In this document: positions 1-11,218 of the stretch, piece after piece | How the letters are laid out: the number at the start of each line of letters is the position of its first letter | Numbering within the stretch: position 1 is the first letter of the stretch | From: Phycisphaerae bacterium | GTDB lineage: Bacteria > Planctomycetota > Phycisphaerae > Phycisphaerales > SM1A02 | DNA: 64,000 nucleotides | Direction of reading: 5' to 3' | Assembly: GCA_016795065.1 (NCBI GenBank) | Contig: JAEUIU010000023.1 | Coordinates: 1 to 64,000, forward strand | The notes under the pieces: model-generated | What the model saw: only the letters and a program-made list of their open reading frames with translations | The model's database searches: none | Told to the model about the DNA's origin: nothing | Translations under genes and position numbers: made by a program

Positions 1-648
1 GGCTCGGGCAACGGGCTCACCTTCGATGAGGGTTTCGATGCCGACTACTTCGTTACGTTGACCTGTGGCAATGATCCTCTCTCGACCTTCGCGAACACGT
101 CCCAGGTTCTCTCAAGCGGCGGTGGCACCGGCCAGTACATCGGAAGCGGCGGCGCCGGCAGGTCCTACCTCGCGGGCTCGGACGGGACCTTGATTGCGAT
201 CAACAATTCCAATATTGCCGGCGTCAACGGCGGCACCGGATTGGCGAGCGGCGCCGGCGTGACCACCGGCATCGAGATCGCCATTCCGCTCGCGAACCTC
301 ATCAAGTACGGAAACGAGGACATCAAGGTCTGCGCTTTCATCAACGCCGGCGGACATGACTTCGTCTCCAACCAGGTGCTTGCCGGCATCGGCGGTGGAG
401 GCAACCTTGGCGAGCCGCGCTTCGTGAACTTCAGCGTCGTTCCAGGCAACCAGTACTTTGTGGTTCCCGCCCCAATCCTTGGCGACCTGAATTCCGACGG
501 CGAGGTCGGAGGTGCGGATCTCGCGATCCTGCTCGGCGCCTGGGGTCCGTGCAGCGGCATCAAGAAGGGTGGCTGCTCAGCCGACCTGAACGGCGACGGA
601 AACGTCGATGGTGCGGATCTGGCGATCCTCCTCGGCGCTTGGGGCTGA
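1..648 (+). CDS. Secreted dockerin-repeat protein, C-terminal part (5' end outside window)
   Basis: The frame is open from the first base, so this is the 3' part of a gene that starts upstream; 215 residues are visible. From its first residues (NGLTFDEGFDADYF) it aligns without gaps to the next gene (NGLTFDRGFEADFY), so the two are tandem paralogues. The Gly/Ser/Asn-rich body resembles secreted beta-rich planctomycete surface proteins. The C-terminus holds two dockerin type I/EF-hand-like repeats, each with a D-x-N-x-D-x-x-x-D calcium-loop pattern followed by ADLAILLGAWG. Such repeats are common on extracellular proteins of Phycisphaerae. Binding partner and function of the body are unknown. 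Confidence 0.85.
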   Translation, partial: GSGNGLTFDEGFDADYFVTLTCGNDPLSTFANTSQVLSSGGGTGQYIGSGGAGRSYLAGSDGTLIAINNSNIAGVNGGTGLASGAGVTTGIEIAIPLANLIKYGNEDIKVCAFINAGGHDFVSNQVLAGIGGGGNLGEPRFVNFSVVPGNQYFVVPAPILGDLNSDGEVGGADLAILLGAWGPCSGIKKGGCSADLNGDGNVDGADLAILLGAWG

Positions 649-768
649 TCCAGTTCCGGCCGCGTCCCTGACGCCTCCGCTCCGTTCTCCGGACCTGCCG
701 TCCGAGAAGCCGAGAGCGGGAGGTCGCGGGGACCGGCCGCAACTTGCTGGAGAGTTTCGCCCGAAACA

Positions 769-805
769 CCCGCCGCAGTCTGGCATTTGGCTGCGGCGGG
801 TTTCT
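769..805 (+). terminator. Rho-independent terminator after the first dockerin gene
   Basis: A perfect 10-bp stem (CCCGCCGCAG at 769-778 with CTGCGGCGGG at 791-800) encloses a 12-nt loop and is followed by TTTCT. It separates the two paralogues into different transcripts. Confidence 0.75.
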
Positions 806-921
806 AGTATCGAAGTCGCCTTCGCCCTGTCAGGGGAAGGCTCCGTTTGAACCATCGCCGTCCGGCTCGCGCCCCGTGTGGCGAGCAGACGGCGCCATAC
901 CTCGTTGATCCATTGAACACC

Positions 922-1923
922 ATGAAGACCACCCGCCTCCTTGCCGCCTTCGTTGCCGCCCTTGGCACGTCCGCCTTCGCTGACATTACCATCGACGGGA
1001 CCCTCGACGCCGCGTACGGCGAGGCCCTCGCCGTTCAGGACACCCAGACCCAGTTCGGCGATTCGTCGCTGGGTTTCATCGACGATGCCAACGGGAGCGA
1101 ACTCGACAATGGTTACGGCCTGATCGAGGGCGACTATCTGTACCTCTTCCTCGGCGGCAACCTCGAGAGCAACTTCAACAAGCTTGAGGTCTTCCTCGAC
1201 TACGTCTCGGGTGGCCAGAACAAGCTTCGCGGCGACAACCCCGACGTCGACTTCAATGGGCTCAATAGGCTCGGCGACGACGGAACCGGCAACGGCCTGA
1301 CGTTTGACAGGGGCTTCGAGGCTGACTTCTACTTCACCATGACCTGCGGTGGCGGGCCGTTCTCGACCTATGCCAACACCTCGCAGGTGCTGACCGGTGG
1401 CGGCGGCTTCGGCGAGTACATCGGTTCAGGCGGTGCGGGCGCGTCCTACCTCAACGGTTCGAACGGCACGCTCGTCGGCATCGACAATTCCAATACCGCC
1501 GGCGTGAGCAGTGGTACCAAGATCTCCAGCGGCTTTGGTGTGACGACCGGCATTGAAATTGCCTTGCCTTTGGCTCTGCTCGGCTACGCCGGCGGCGACG
1601 TCAAGGTGTGCGCGATCGTGAACGGAGGCGGTCACGACTTCGTTTCCAACCAGATCCTCGGCTCAATCGGCGGGGGTGGCAACCTTGGCGAGCCTCGCCT
1701 CGTGAAGCTCAACAAGGTTCCTGGGGATCAGTTCTTCGTGGTGCCCGCCAGTGGCGGTAGCAGCTGCATTGGGGACCTCAACGGCGACCAGGTGGTTGAC
1801 GCCACGGACCTCGCCCTGATCCTGGGCGGCTGGGGCACGGCAGCGACCGATCTCAATGAAGATGGCTCGACCGACGCGACGGACCTGGCAATCGTCTTGG
1901 GTGCATGGGGCGGCTGCCAGTAA
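922..1923 (+). CDS. Secreted dockerin-repeat protein, paralogue of the preceding gene
   Basis: 333 residues from the ATG at 922, chosen because it begins a clear signal peptide (MKTTRLLAAFVAALGTSAFA, cut after AFA). An upstream in-frame TTG at 847 would add a charged segment before the signal and is unlikely. The mature part starts DITIDGTLDAAYGEALA, the pattern of a sugar-binding-like/CBM9-type beta fold seen in many planctomycete surface proteins; this assignment is tentative. The body matches the upstream gene closely, including CGGGPFSTYANTSQVL and FVSNQILGSIGGGGNLGEPR. Two dockerin-like repeats (GDLNGDQVVDATDLALILGG and DLNEDGSTDATDLAIVLGAW) end the protein. It is likely exported and surface-bound. 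Confidence 0.88.
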   Translation: MKTTRLLAAFVAALGTSAFADITIDGTLDAAYGEALAVQDTQTQFGDSSLGFIDDANGSELDNGYGLIEGDYLYLFLGGNLESNFNKLEVFLDYVSGGQNKLRGDNPDVDFNGLNRLGDDGTGNGLTFDRGFEADFYFTMTCGGGPFSTYANTSQVLTGGGGFGEYIGSGGAGASYLNGSNGTLVGIDNSNTAGVSSGTKISSGFGVTTGIEIALPLALLGYAGGDVKVCAIVNGGGHDFVSNQILGSIGGGGNLGEPRLVKLNKVPGDQFFVVPASGGSSCIGDLNGDQVVDATDLALILGGWGTAATDLNEDGSTDATDLAIVLGAWGGCQ

Positions 1924-1960
1924 GCCGGCCAAACGGCGGCGACACGGATAGACGTGGAGT

Positions 1961-1999
1961 CCGACGGCCCGCGAGCTTGCTCGCGGGCCGTCGGCGTTT
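1961..1999 (+). terminator. Strong hairpin terminator after the second dockerin gene
   Basis: A perfect 15-bp GC-rich stem (1961-1975 with 1980-1994) closes a 4-nt loop, followed by CGTTTGTG. The T tract is weak but the stem is very stable. Confidence 0.7.
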
Positions 2000-2178
2000 G
2001 TGCGATTGGGGAGGGAGGTTGCCCCATTCGCCATCAGGTCATCGCATGAAGTCCGCAACCGAGGGATGATCCGCCAGTAACCTCTGACTGCGCGGCAAAC
2101 CCCGCTTTTTCGGCTTCGTGTGTGGGCGGGGTCCACATCCAGTCCAAGCCCGCTTCGTCCTCCTTCGGTGACCATCTC

Positions 2179-5010
2179 ATGCGAAACAAGTTGCTCGTCG
2201 GCACCTTCCTGACCGCGTCCATCTGCGCGACGCTGCTCGCCCAGACACCTCCCGGCCCGCCACCGGCTCCGGAGGGAGGCGCCCCCCGTCCCCAGGCGCC
2301 CGAATACCCGCCGTTCCAGGAGGTCTCGAAGAACTACGAGAAGATCACCTCCAGCCCCGACGGGCAGTCCCTCTTCGGTCTCTACATCAACAAGAAGGAC
2401 GAGCAGCTTCTCGCCGAGCTTCCGCGCGGCTGGGATCGCATGAAGTTCTTCATCGCCGCGACCCCTGCCGGCGGCGTGATCTTCTCTGGCCTTCAGGGGC
2501 CCGATCGCTACGTCTCGTGGCGGCAGTACGGCAATCGGCTCGCCCTCATCGAGCCGCAGATGGAGATCCGCAGCAACGGTGAGCAGACCAGCAAGGACTC
2601 GGTGAAGCGCATCTTCACCGATCGCGTCCTCTTCGACGTGCCGATCGTCTCGATGGGCCCTAACGGGACGCCCGTCATCGATCTCGACGCGATGCTCATC
2701 GGCCAGTCGCAGCAGCTCGCGGGACTCGGACTCAACCCCAAGTTCCTGAAGATCGCGAAGGCCAAGAGCTTCCCGCAGAACCTCGAGCTTGCCCTCGAGT
2801 CGACCGACCAGTCCGGCAGCTACAAGACCGTCCACTATTCGATCTCGCTCATTCCCGAGAACCCCGGTTTCAAGCCGCGTGTTGCGGATGACCGCGTCGG
2901 CTACTTCCTCACCGACTATCGAGATCTGGGTCAGTACGGCACCGAGACCAACTGGGTGCGCTACATCAACCGCTGGGACCTTCAGAAGCGCGACCCGAAG
3001 CTCTCGCTCTCGCCGGCGAAGGACCCGATCATCTTCTACGTTGAGCACACCGTTCCGGTGCGTTACCGCCGCTATGTGCGCGAAGGCATTCTCCAGTGGA
3101 ATGATGCCTTCAAGCGAATCGGCATTGACAATGCGATCGAGGTCTATCAGCAGGACGAGGTCACCGGCGCCCACATGGAGAAGGATCCGGAAGACGTCCG
3201 CTACAACTTCATCCGCTGGCTCAACAACGACATCGCCACCGCGATCGGGCCGAGCCGGGCGAATCCCTTCACCGGCCAGATTCTCGACGCTGACGTCGTG
3301 CTGACCGACGGCTGGATTCGGGCCTTCTACAACTGGTACGACGAGCGCCCGCTGGACATGGCCCAGGGCCTTTCCGCGAAGACGCTGGTCTGGCTCGAAA
3401 AGCACCCGGAATGGGATCCGCGTCTCACCATGCTTGACCCGCTCGCCCGCGAAGCGGAGCTGAAGAAGCGTGCTGCCCGCGCCGCAACCGGTGATCGCGA
3501 TCCCGCGGACAGCCGCAAGGATCCGATGGTCGCAGGGCGGCCCGAGTTCGAGGAGGCAATGCGCATCGCCAGCGGCGGCGACATCGATGACGGGAGCACC
3601 GCCCATCGCTGCGGCATGCACTGCTTCGCGGCTCAGGGCCTCGCCATGGACATGGCCTTCGCGAACATGCAGCTTGAGATGCTCGGCCTGATCGGCGAGG
3701 ACGCGAACGCCTCGCAGGAAGCCCCCAAGGGCGACGCGCCGAAGACCGAAGGCGACAAGCCCAAGGACGACAAGCCGAAGGAGGAGATCCTCGACGGCGT
3801 GCCGGAGAGCTTCGTCAGCGTCCAGCTTGCCCACCTCGTCGCCCACGAGGTCGGTCACACGCTCGGCCTGCGCCACAACTTCAAGGCGTCGAGCCAGTAC
3901 ACGATGAAGGAGATCAATTCGCCGGAGCTCAAGGGCAAGAAGCCCTATGCGGCCTCGGTGATGGATTACATCGGAACGAACTTCAACACCGATCCGAATG
4001 CGGTCCAGGGCGACTACGCCATGATCTCGATCGGCACCTATGACCTCTGGGCGATCGAGTACGGCTACACCTTCGACGATCCCGCGAAGGTGGTCGCGAA
4101 GGTCGGCGAGCCCGGCCACATGTACCTCACCGACGAGGACACGGGCGGACCGGATCCGCTGGCCCGGCGCTACGACTTCTCGAAGGACCCGCACGAGTGG
4201 GCCGAGTCGACGATCGAACTCTGCCGGAAGCTCCGGGCGAACCTGCTCGAGAAGTACGTGAAGAAGGGCGACGCGTGGGAGCGGGCCCGTAAGGGCTATC
4301 AGAAGACGCTGAACCGTCAGCGTCAGATGATCGACGTGATGGCCTCCTGGATCGGCGGCACCCACGTCAACCGCGTGAAGAAGGGCGACGAGGGAACCGG
4401 CGACCCGCTGGTCCCGTGTGACCCGAAGATGCAGCGGAAGGCCCTGCAGTTCGTCATCGAGAACGCGTTCCGCGACGAGGCGTACGGCCTCTCGGCGGAC
4501 CTCGTCAACAAGATGTCCTTCGAGATGTGGGATCCGCGCGGCGGCGAGCCGACTTGGCCGATCAACGACCAGGTGGCCATGACCCAGGGCCTGGCCCTGA
4601 CCATGATCGTCAACCCCGAGACGATGAGCCGCGTGCTTGACAACGAGCAGCGCACCAAGGCCGGCGAGGATGCCCTGACCCTGCCGGAACTCATGAAGGC
4701 ACTCAGCGATGAGATCTACAAGGAACTCGGTAACGCCAGCGGGTCGTTCACGAACCGCAACCCGATGATCACGCAGTTCCGCCGCAACCTTCAGGCCGAC
4801 TACACCGATCGCCTCATCAAGATCGCGACCGGCAACGCCCAGATGCCGCGCACCGTCCGACAGCAGGCCCAGTACCAGCTTGAGCAGATCAAGTCACGGC
4901 TGGACACCGCAGCGAAGTCGAGCGGGCTCGACGGCTACACCGTTGCCCACGTATCCGATATGCAGAAGCGCGTGCAGAAGGCGCTTGATTCGGTGTATGT
5001 CGCTCAGTAA
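2179..5010 (+). CDS. Secreted zinc-dependent metalloprotease (DUF5117/DUF4953 type)
   Basis: 943 residues from the ATG at 2179, which opens a signal peptide (MRNKLLVGTFLTASICATLLAQ). An earlier in-frame start at 2122 would bury it. The gluzincin/metzincin core is at residues 556-566: HEVGHTLGLRH, matching HExxHxxGxxH, where three His bind zinc and Glu is the catalytic base; NFKAS follows, as in this family. The upstream half contains the DUF5117-like region (YFLTDYRDLGQ, WVRYINRWDLQK, FYVEHTVPVRYR, QWNDAFKRIG) and the downstream half a long helical DUF4953-like part. A Lys/Asp/Pro-rich insert (GDAPKTEGDKPKDDKPKEE) precedes the active site. Likely an exported or periplasmic protease; the substrate is unknown. 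It is monocistronic, with terminators on both sides. Confidence 0.93.
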   Translation: MRNKLLVGTFLTASICATLLAQTPPGPPPAPEGGAPRPQAPEYPPFQEVSKNYEKITSSPDGQSLFGLYINKKDEQLLAELPRGWDRMKFFIAATPAGGVIFSGLQGPDRYVSWRQYGNRLALIEPQMEIRSNGEQTSKDSVKRIFTDRVLFDVPIVSMGPNGTPVIDLDAMLIGQSQQLAGLGLNPKFLKIAKAKSFPQNLELALESTDQSGSYKTVHYSISLIPENPGFKPRVADDRVGYFLTDYRDLGQYGTETNWVRYINRWDLQKRDPKLSLSPAKDPIIFYVEHTVPVRYRRYVREGILQWNDAFKRIGIDNAIEVYQQDEVTGAHMEKDPEDVRYNFIRWLNNDIATAIGPSRANPFTGQILDADVVLTDGWIRAFYNWYDERPLDMAQGLSAKTLVWLEKHPEWDPRLTMLDPLAREAELKKRAARAATGDRDPADSRKDPMVAGRPEFEEAMRIASGGDIDDGSTAHRCGMHCFAAQGLAMDMAFANMQLEMLGLIGEDANASQEAPKGDAPKTEGDKPKDDKPKEEILDGVPESFVSVQLAHLVAHEVGHTLGLRHNFKASSQYTMKEINSPELKGKKPYAASVMDYIGTNFNTDPNAVQGDYAMISIGTYDLWAIEYGYTFDDPAKVVAKVGEPGHMYLTDEDTGGPDPLARRYDFSKDPHEWAESTIELCRKLRANLLEKYVKKGDAWERARKGYQKTLNRQRQMIDVMASWIGGTHVNRVKKGDEGTGDPLVPCDPKMQRKALQFVIENAFRDEAYGLSADLVNKMSFEMWDPRGGEPTWPINDQVAMTQGLALTMIVNPETMSRVLDNEQRTKAGEDALTLPELMKALSDEIYKELGNASGSFTNRNPMITQFRRNLQADYTDRLIKIATGNAQMPRTVRQQAQYQLEQIKSRLDTAAKSSGLDGYTVAHVSDMQKRVQKALDSVYVAQ

Positions 5011-5035
5011 TTGAATCGCTTCATCGCAAGCATCA

Positions 5036-5062
5036 GGGCCTGGCGCGAGCCAGGCCCTTTTT
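5036..5062 (+). terminator. Rho-independent terminator between convergent genes
   Basis: A 9-bp stem (GGGCCTGGC at 5036-5044 with GCCAGGCCC at 5049-5057), GCGA tetraloop and TTTTT tail. It is a textbook terminator for the metalloprotease gene; the opposing transporter gene ends 12 bases downstream. Confidence 0.9.
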
Positions 5063-5073
5063 CATGCGCGGGC

Positions 5074-6858
<1,785 letters not shown>

Positions 6859-6958
6859 CTCCGCGAGCGTACCGGAAAACCCCCTTCCTCCGCGAGTGTC
6901 GCTTGCCGTAGCGAATGCCTCATTTCCGCGGCGAGGGCGGCGGAGTACAGTCGGGCGA

Positions 6959-9217
6959 ATGTTCGTGGACCGGAAGGCAATCGGGACTCCGCAGCGCGTC
7001 GGACGGGCCTTGCTCGTTGCTTCGATCGTGGTCCTCTGCGTCCTTGGCGGGCGTTTCGCGGAGTCGCGCTCCGATGGAGGCGTCGAGCCGGTGAGCTTCG
7101 ACCGGGAGATTCGACCCGTCCTCGCGGGCATGTGCCTTCGTTGTCATGGCGGCGTTCGCGAACTGGCCGGACTGCACCTGGGCGACCCGACCCGAGCGAG
7201 CGCCCCCGACGGGAAGGGGAGGATCGCGATTGTTCCGGGTGAGTCGGAGGCGAGCGAACTCATGCACCGCATCACCGCTCCGGCCGGGAAGCGGATGCCG
7301 CCGGATGGCGAGCCGCTCTCGCCGCGACAGGTCGAGGCGTTCCGCCGCTGGATCGACCAAGGCGCGCACTGGACCGATCTCTGGTCGTTGACGCCGCTCG
7401 CCTCGATCAGAACGCCAACGGTGCGAGCCACCGCTTGGGCCCGCACGCCGATGGACCGGATTGTTCTCGCCGGACTGGAGCGGGTCGGACTCGGGCCTGC
7501 TCCGGAAGCGGATGCGGCGACGCTCCTACGTCGGCTCTCCCTCGACCTCATTGGACTGCCGCCCTCCGTTGCCCAGCTTGATGCATTCCTTGCGGATCGC
7601 GAGCCCGGGGCATACGAGCGCGTGGTGAACGAACTGTTAGCCTCGCCGCGATTCGGCGAGCGCTGGGCGCGGCCATGGCTTGACCTCGCCCGCTATGCCG
7701 ATACGCAGGGTTACGAGAAGGACGGGCGGAGGACGATCTGGGCCTACCGCGACTGGCTGATCAGGGCCCTGAACGAGGACATGCCCTACGACCGGCTCGT
7801 CACCGCCCAGATCGCCGGCGACCTCTTGCCCGATGCGACCGACGATGACCGCATCGCCACGGCCTTCCACCGCAACACGCTCACCAACACCGAGGGCGGC
7901 ACTGACAACGAGGAGTTCCGCATGGCCGCGGTCTTCGATCGTGTCGCGGTCACTTGGACCGGCCTGCTGGGGACGACGTTCCACTGCGCCCAGTGCCATT
8001 CGCATCCCTACGACGCCTTCACTCAAGAGGACTATTACCGGTTCGTCGCCTTCTTCGACCAGACCGCCGACGCCGATCGCGACGACGAGTCGCCGACGAT
8101 CACCGTGCGATCGCCCGGCTTCCGCGAACGTTCGGAGGAGACCACGACCGTGCCGGTGATGCGCGACCTGCCCGAAGGCGAGCGTCGCGTTACCCATTTC
8201 CTCGAGCGGGGCAGCCTGAAGAAGCCCAAGCACGAGGTGACGCCGGACACGCCGGCCTGCATGCCGCCCTTCCCGGCCGACGCCCCGCGCAATCGGCTTG
8301 GGCTTGCCCGTTGGATGACCTCGCCGACGAACCCGCTCTTCGCCAGGGTCGGGGCGAACCGAGTGTGGGAGACGATCTTTGGGCGGGGCATCGTCGAGAG
8401 CGTCGAGGACTTCGGCAGCCAGGGGACGTGGCCGGGTGACCGGGCCTTGATCGATCATCTGGCCTTGCGCTTCGTGCAGCTCAACTTTTCGACGAAGGCC
8501 CTCGTTCGCGAGATCGTCCTCTCATCCACCTATCGGCAGTCGTCGTCGTCAGGTCGTGAGTCTCAGGAGCGCGATCCCGACAATCGGCTCCTGTCACGCT
8601 CGCCACGCTATCGGCTCGAGGCGGAGGCAATCCGCGACTCGGCCCTCGCGGTGTCGGGCTTGCTGAGCGACCGCATGTATGGCCCGAGCGTGATGCCGCC
8701 GCAGCCGGAAGGCGTCTGGTCGATCGTGTATAGCGATGATCGCTGGAGCGTGAGCGAGGGCGAGGATCGCTACCGTCGCGGCATCTACACCTTCTGGCGG
8801 CGCTCGAGTCCGCATCCGGCGCTCATCGCCTTCGACGCACCGAGTCGCGAGACCTGCACGCCGCGCCGCAGCCGGAGCAACTCGCCGCTTGCCGCGCTGG
8901 TCACAATGAACGATCCGGCCATGATCGAGGCAGCGCAGGCCCTCGCGGCGGCGGTCGCGAACCTCCCTACCGAAGGCCGCGGCGCGCAAGCCGATCGGAC
9001 GCGACTGGCGACTTTGCTGCGCCGGACGCTTTTCCGTGAGGCCCGGGCAACGGAGCTGGATCTTCTCTCGGCGCTCCTGGACGACGAGCGAGATCGCTTC
9101 AGCGGTGACCGCGCGGCTGCAACGGCGATGGCGGGCCGCGACGATCCGAACCTGGCCGCGTGGACCTCCGTGGCGAGCGTCATCCTGAACCTGGACGAGT
9201 TTCTGAGTCGGGCCTGA
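6959..9217 (+). CDS. PSD1-type planctomycete cytochrome c protein (DUF1549/DUF1553)
   Basis: 752 residues from the ATG at 6959. An N-terminal hydrophobic signal/anchor (ALLVASIVVLCVLGG) is followed by a haem c motif CLRCH at residues 59-63 within the PSCyt1 domain (FDREIRPVLAGMCLRCHGG). The DUF1549 domain (RRLSLDLIGLPPSVAQLDAF, FGERWARPWLDLARYADTQG) carries a second motif, CAQCH, in FHCAQCHSHPYDAF. The DUF1553 domain (FARVGANRVWETIFGRGIVE, YRLEAEAIRDSALAVSG) completes it. The family is abundant in Planctomycetota and sits next to DUF1501 genes, as here with a 15-bp gap. The biochemical role is not established; it is an exported redox-associated protein. Confidence 0.93.
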   Translation: MFVDRKAIGTPQRVGRALLVASIVVLCVLGGRFAESRSDGGVEPVSFDREIRPVLAGMCLRCHGGVRELAGLHLGDPTRASAPDGKGRIAIVPGESEASELMHRITAPAGKRMPPDGEPLSPRQVEAFRRWIDQGAHWTDLWSLTPLASIRTPTVRATAWARTPMDRIVLAGLERVGLGPAPEADAATLLRRLSLDLIGLPPSVAQLDAFLADREPGAYERVVNELLASPRFGERWARPWLDLARYADTQGYEKDGRRTIWAYRDWLIRALNEDMPYDRLVTAQIAGDLLPDATDDDRIATAFHRNTLTNTEGGTDNEEFRMAAVFDRVAVTWTGLLGTTFHCAQCHSHPYDAFTQEDYYRFVAFFDQTADADRDDESPTITVRSPGFRERSEETTTVPVMRDLPEGERRVTHFLERGSLKKPKHEVTPDTPACMPPFPADAPRNRLGLARWMTSPTNPLFARVGANRVWETIFGRGIVESVEDFGSQGTWPGDRALIDHLALRFVQLNFSTKALVREIVLSSTYRQSSSSGRESQERDPDNRLLSRSPRYRLEAEAIRDSALAVSGLLSDRMYGPSVMPPQPEGVWSIVYSDDRWSVSEGEDRYRRGIYTFWRRSSPHPALIAFDAPSRETCTPRRSRSNSPLAALVTMNDPAMIEAAQALAAAVANLPTEGRGAQADRTRLATLLRRTLFREARATELDLLSALLDDERDRFSGDRAAATAMAGRDDPNLAAWTSVASVILNLDEFLSRA

Positions 9218-9232
9218 TCCGAAGGGCACACG

Positions 9233-10720
9233 ATGGACCCCAACCGCTACGCCAACCTCACCGGCCTGACCCGACGGACGTTCCTCGGCCGCGTCGGCGA
9301 GGGGCTAGGCGTTGGTCTTGGCTCGATCGCTCTCGCGTCACTCATGGGCGAGTCGCACGCGCTCGGAGCGACGGGACGCGAGGGCCGTGCACCGACGAAC
9401 CCGCTCGCTCCGCGTCCGCCACACTTTCGGGCTCGGGCGAAGGCGGTGATCTCGATTCACCTCGCCGGCTCGCCCTCACAGCACGAACTCTTCGAGAACA
9501 AGCCGGTTCTCACCAAACATCATGGACAACCCTGCCCCGACGAGTACCTGAAGGGGGAACAGTTCGCATTCATCAAGGGGCATCCGACGCTCCTTCGCTG
9601 CCTCTACGACTTCCAGCGACACGGCACATCCGGCATGGAAATGAGTTCGCTTCTTCCGCACCTGGGTTCGGTGGCGGATGAACTCTGCATGCTGAAGGCG
9701 GTGAAGACTGACCAGTTCAATCACGCGCCGGCCCAGCTCCTCCTTTGGACCGGCGACGCCCGGTTCGGGCATCCCTCGATGGGGTCCTGGCTGACCTATG
9801 GGCTCGGCTCCGAGGCCAATGACCTTCCCGGCTTCGTCGTTCTCGTCAGCGGCGACAAGACACCCGACGCGGGAAAGAGCGTGTGGGGCAGCGGATTTCT
9901 GCCCAGCGTCCATCAGGGCGTGCAGTGCCGCGCGTCCGGGGCGCCCGTCCTCTACGTGAACGACCCCCCGGGCATCGATCGCGCCGCCCGACGCAGGATG
10001 CTCGACGCCGTCAACGACCTCAACCGCATCGAGGCCGAGCGCTCGCGCGATCCGGAGACGCTGACCCGCATCGCCCAGTACGAGCTCGCGTATCGCATGC
10101 AGATGTCGGTGCCTGACGCGATGGACATCACCCGCGAACCACCTGAGATTCTCGAGGAGTATGGGGCCGTTCCGGGGCAGGGCTCGATCGCCAGCAGTTG
10201 TCTCCTGGCCAGGCGGCTCGTCGAGCGAGGCGTCCGATTCGTGCAGATCTTCGACTGGGGGTGGGACGGCCATGGCACCGGCCCCAACGACGACCTCGTG
10301 ACCCAGCTTCCGAAGAAGTGCGGCGAGATGGACCGCCCGGTGGCGGCGCTCATCCGCGACCTGAAGCGCCGCGGATTGTTGGACGAAACGTTAGTGACGT
10401 GGGGCGGCGAGTTCGGCAGGACGCCCGTCGCCGAATTCCGCGACGGCAAGAAGGATTTCCTCGGCCGTGACCACCATCCCCACGCCTTCACGATGCTCAT
10501 GGCCGGCGGCGGGGTGAAGGGCGGATTCACCTATGGCGAGACCGACGACCTCGGTTACTTCGCCACGAAGGACCCGATCCCCGTGAACGACCTCCAGGCG
10601 ACGATCCTCCACCTGCTGGGACTCGACCATCAGCGGCTGACCTACTTCCACAGCGGCCTCAACCAGCGCCTGACCGGGGTCACCAAGCCAAGCCGAGTCC
10701 ACGAGTCGCTGCTGGCCTGA
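9233..10720 (+). CDS. DUF1501 domain-containing protein (Tat-exported, sulfatase-like fold)
   Basis: 495 residues. The N-terminus carries a twin-arginine signal (TRRTFLGRVGEGLGVGLGSI), so the protein is exported folded. The rest is DUF1501: AKAVISIHLAGSPSQHELFE, DQFNHAPAQLLLWTGDARFG, VTWGGEFGRTPVAEFRDGKK, GRDHHPHAFTMLMAGGGVKG. The GEFGRTP and GRDHH motifs are typical and belong to an alkaline-phosphatase-like/sulfatase-like fold with probable metal ligands. It follows the PSD1 gene by 15 bases and is almost certainly co-transcribed, the usual PSD1-DUF1501 pairing in planctomycetes. The substrate is unknown. Confidence 0.93.
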   Translation: MDPNRYANLTGLTRRTFLGRVGEGLGVGLGSIALASLMGESHALGATGREGRAPTNPLAPRPPHFRARAKAVISIHLAGSPSQHELFENKPVLTKHHGQPCPDEYLKGEQFAFIKGHPTLLRCLYDFQRHGTSGMEMSSLLPHLGSVADELCMLKAVKTDQFNHAPAQLLLWTGDARFGHPSMGSWLTYGLGSEANDLPGFVVLVSGDKTPDAGKSVWGSGFLPSVHQGVQCRASGAPVLYVNDPPGIDRAARRRMLDAVNDLNRIEAERSRDPETLTRIAQYELAYRMQMSVPDAMDITREPPEILEEYGAVPGQGSIASSCLLARRLVERGVRFVQIFDWGWDGHGTGPNDDLVTQLPKKCGEMDRPVAALIRDLKRRGLLDETLVTWGGEFGRTPVAEFRDGKKDFLGRDHHPHAFTMLMAGGGVKGGFTYGETDDLGYFATKDPIPVNDLQATILHLLGLDHQRLTYFHSGLNQRLTGVTKPSRVHESLLA

Positions 10721-10780
10721 TTGGGGGATCCGTTTGGCCGATGCTCGCCCGCATTCATCGCGGAATGGGAAGATGTCCCC

Positions 10781-11218
10781 ATGCCGAGCTCGATCGCCAG
10801 CGTGACAACGACGGTTCTCCTCCTCCTCGCCTCCAACGTCTTCATGACGTACGCCTGGTATGGCCATCTCAAGTTCAAGGGCTCCCCGCTCTGGATCGCG
10901 ATTCTCGCGAGCTGGGGCATCGCCTTCTTCGAGTATTGCCTGCAGGTTCCCGCGAACCGTTGGGGCCATGGGGCGATGACGCTTGCCCAACTGAAGATCA
11001 CTCAGGAGGCGATCACGCTCGTCGTGTTCCTCGGTTTCGCATGGGTGACCTTCCGCGAGGCGCCGCGTTGGAACGAGGCCCTGGCGATGGTCCTCATCAT
11101 GGCTGCGGTCGTTGTGACCTTCGCCTTCGGCCCGCCGCGCGGAACCGGCGCGGGCAGTGACGCCGGGACGAGCCAGACCGCGGCGTCAGCCTCCGCGCCG
11201 CTCGATGAACACGTCTAA
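10781..11218 (+). CDS. DUF486 family small membrane protein (DMT-like)
   Basis: 145 residues from the ATG at 10781. It has four hydrophobic segments and the family pattern VFMTYAWYGHLKF, WIAILASWGIAFFEYCLQVPANR and LAQLKITQEAITLVVFLGFA. The last 25 residues are Gly/Ala/Ser-rich and extend past the domain. The family is related to drug/metabolite transporters but has no assigned substrate. The 3' end overlaps the convergent adaptor gene by 33 bases. Confidence 0.9.
   Translation: MPSSIASVTTTVLLLLASNVFMTYAWYGHLKFKGSPLWIAILASWGIAFFEYCLQVPANRWGHGAMTLAQLKITQEAITLVVFLGFAWVTFREAPRWNEALAMVLIMAAVVVTFAFGPPRGTGAGSDAGTSQTAASASAPLDEHV

Noticed and set aside
1663-4365. 900-residue open frame on the minus strand
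   Set aside because: It lies antisense to the metalloprotease with HExxH motif; composition is that of a mirror frame of GC-rich codons.
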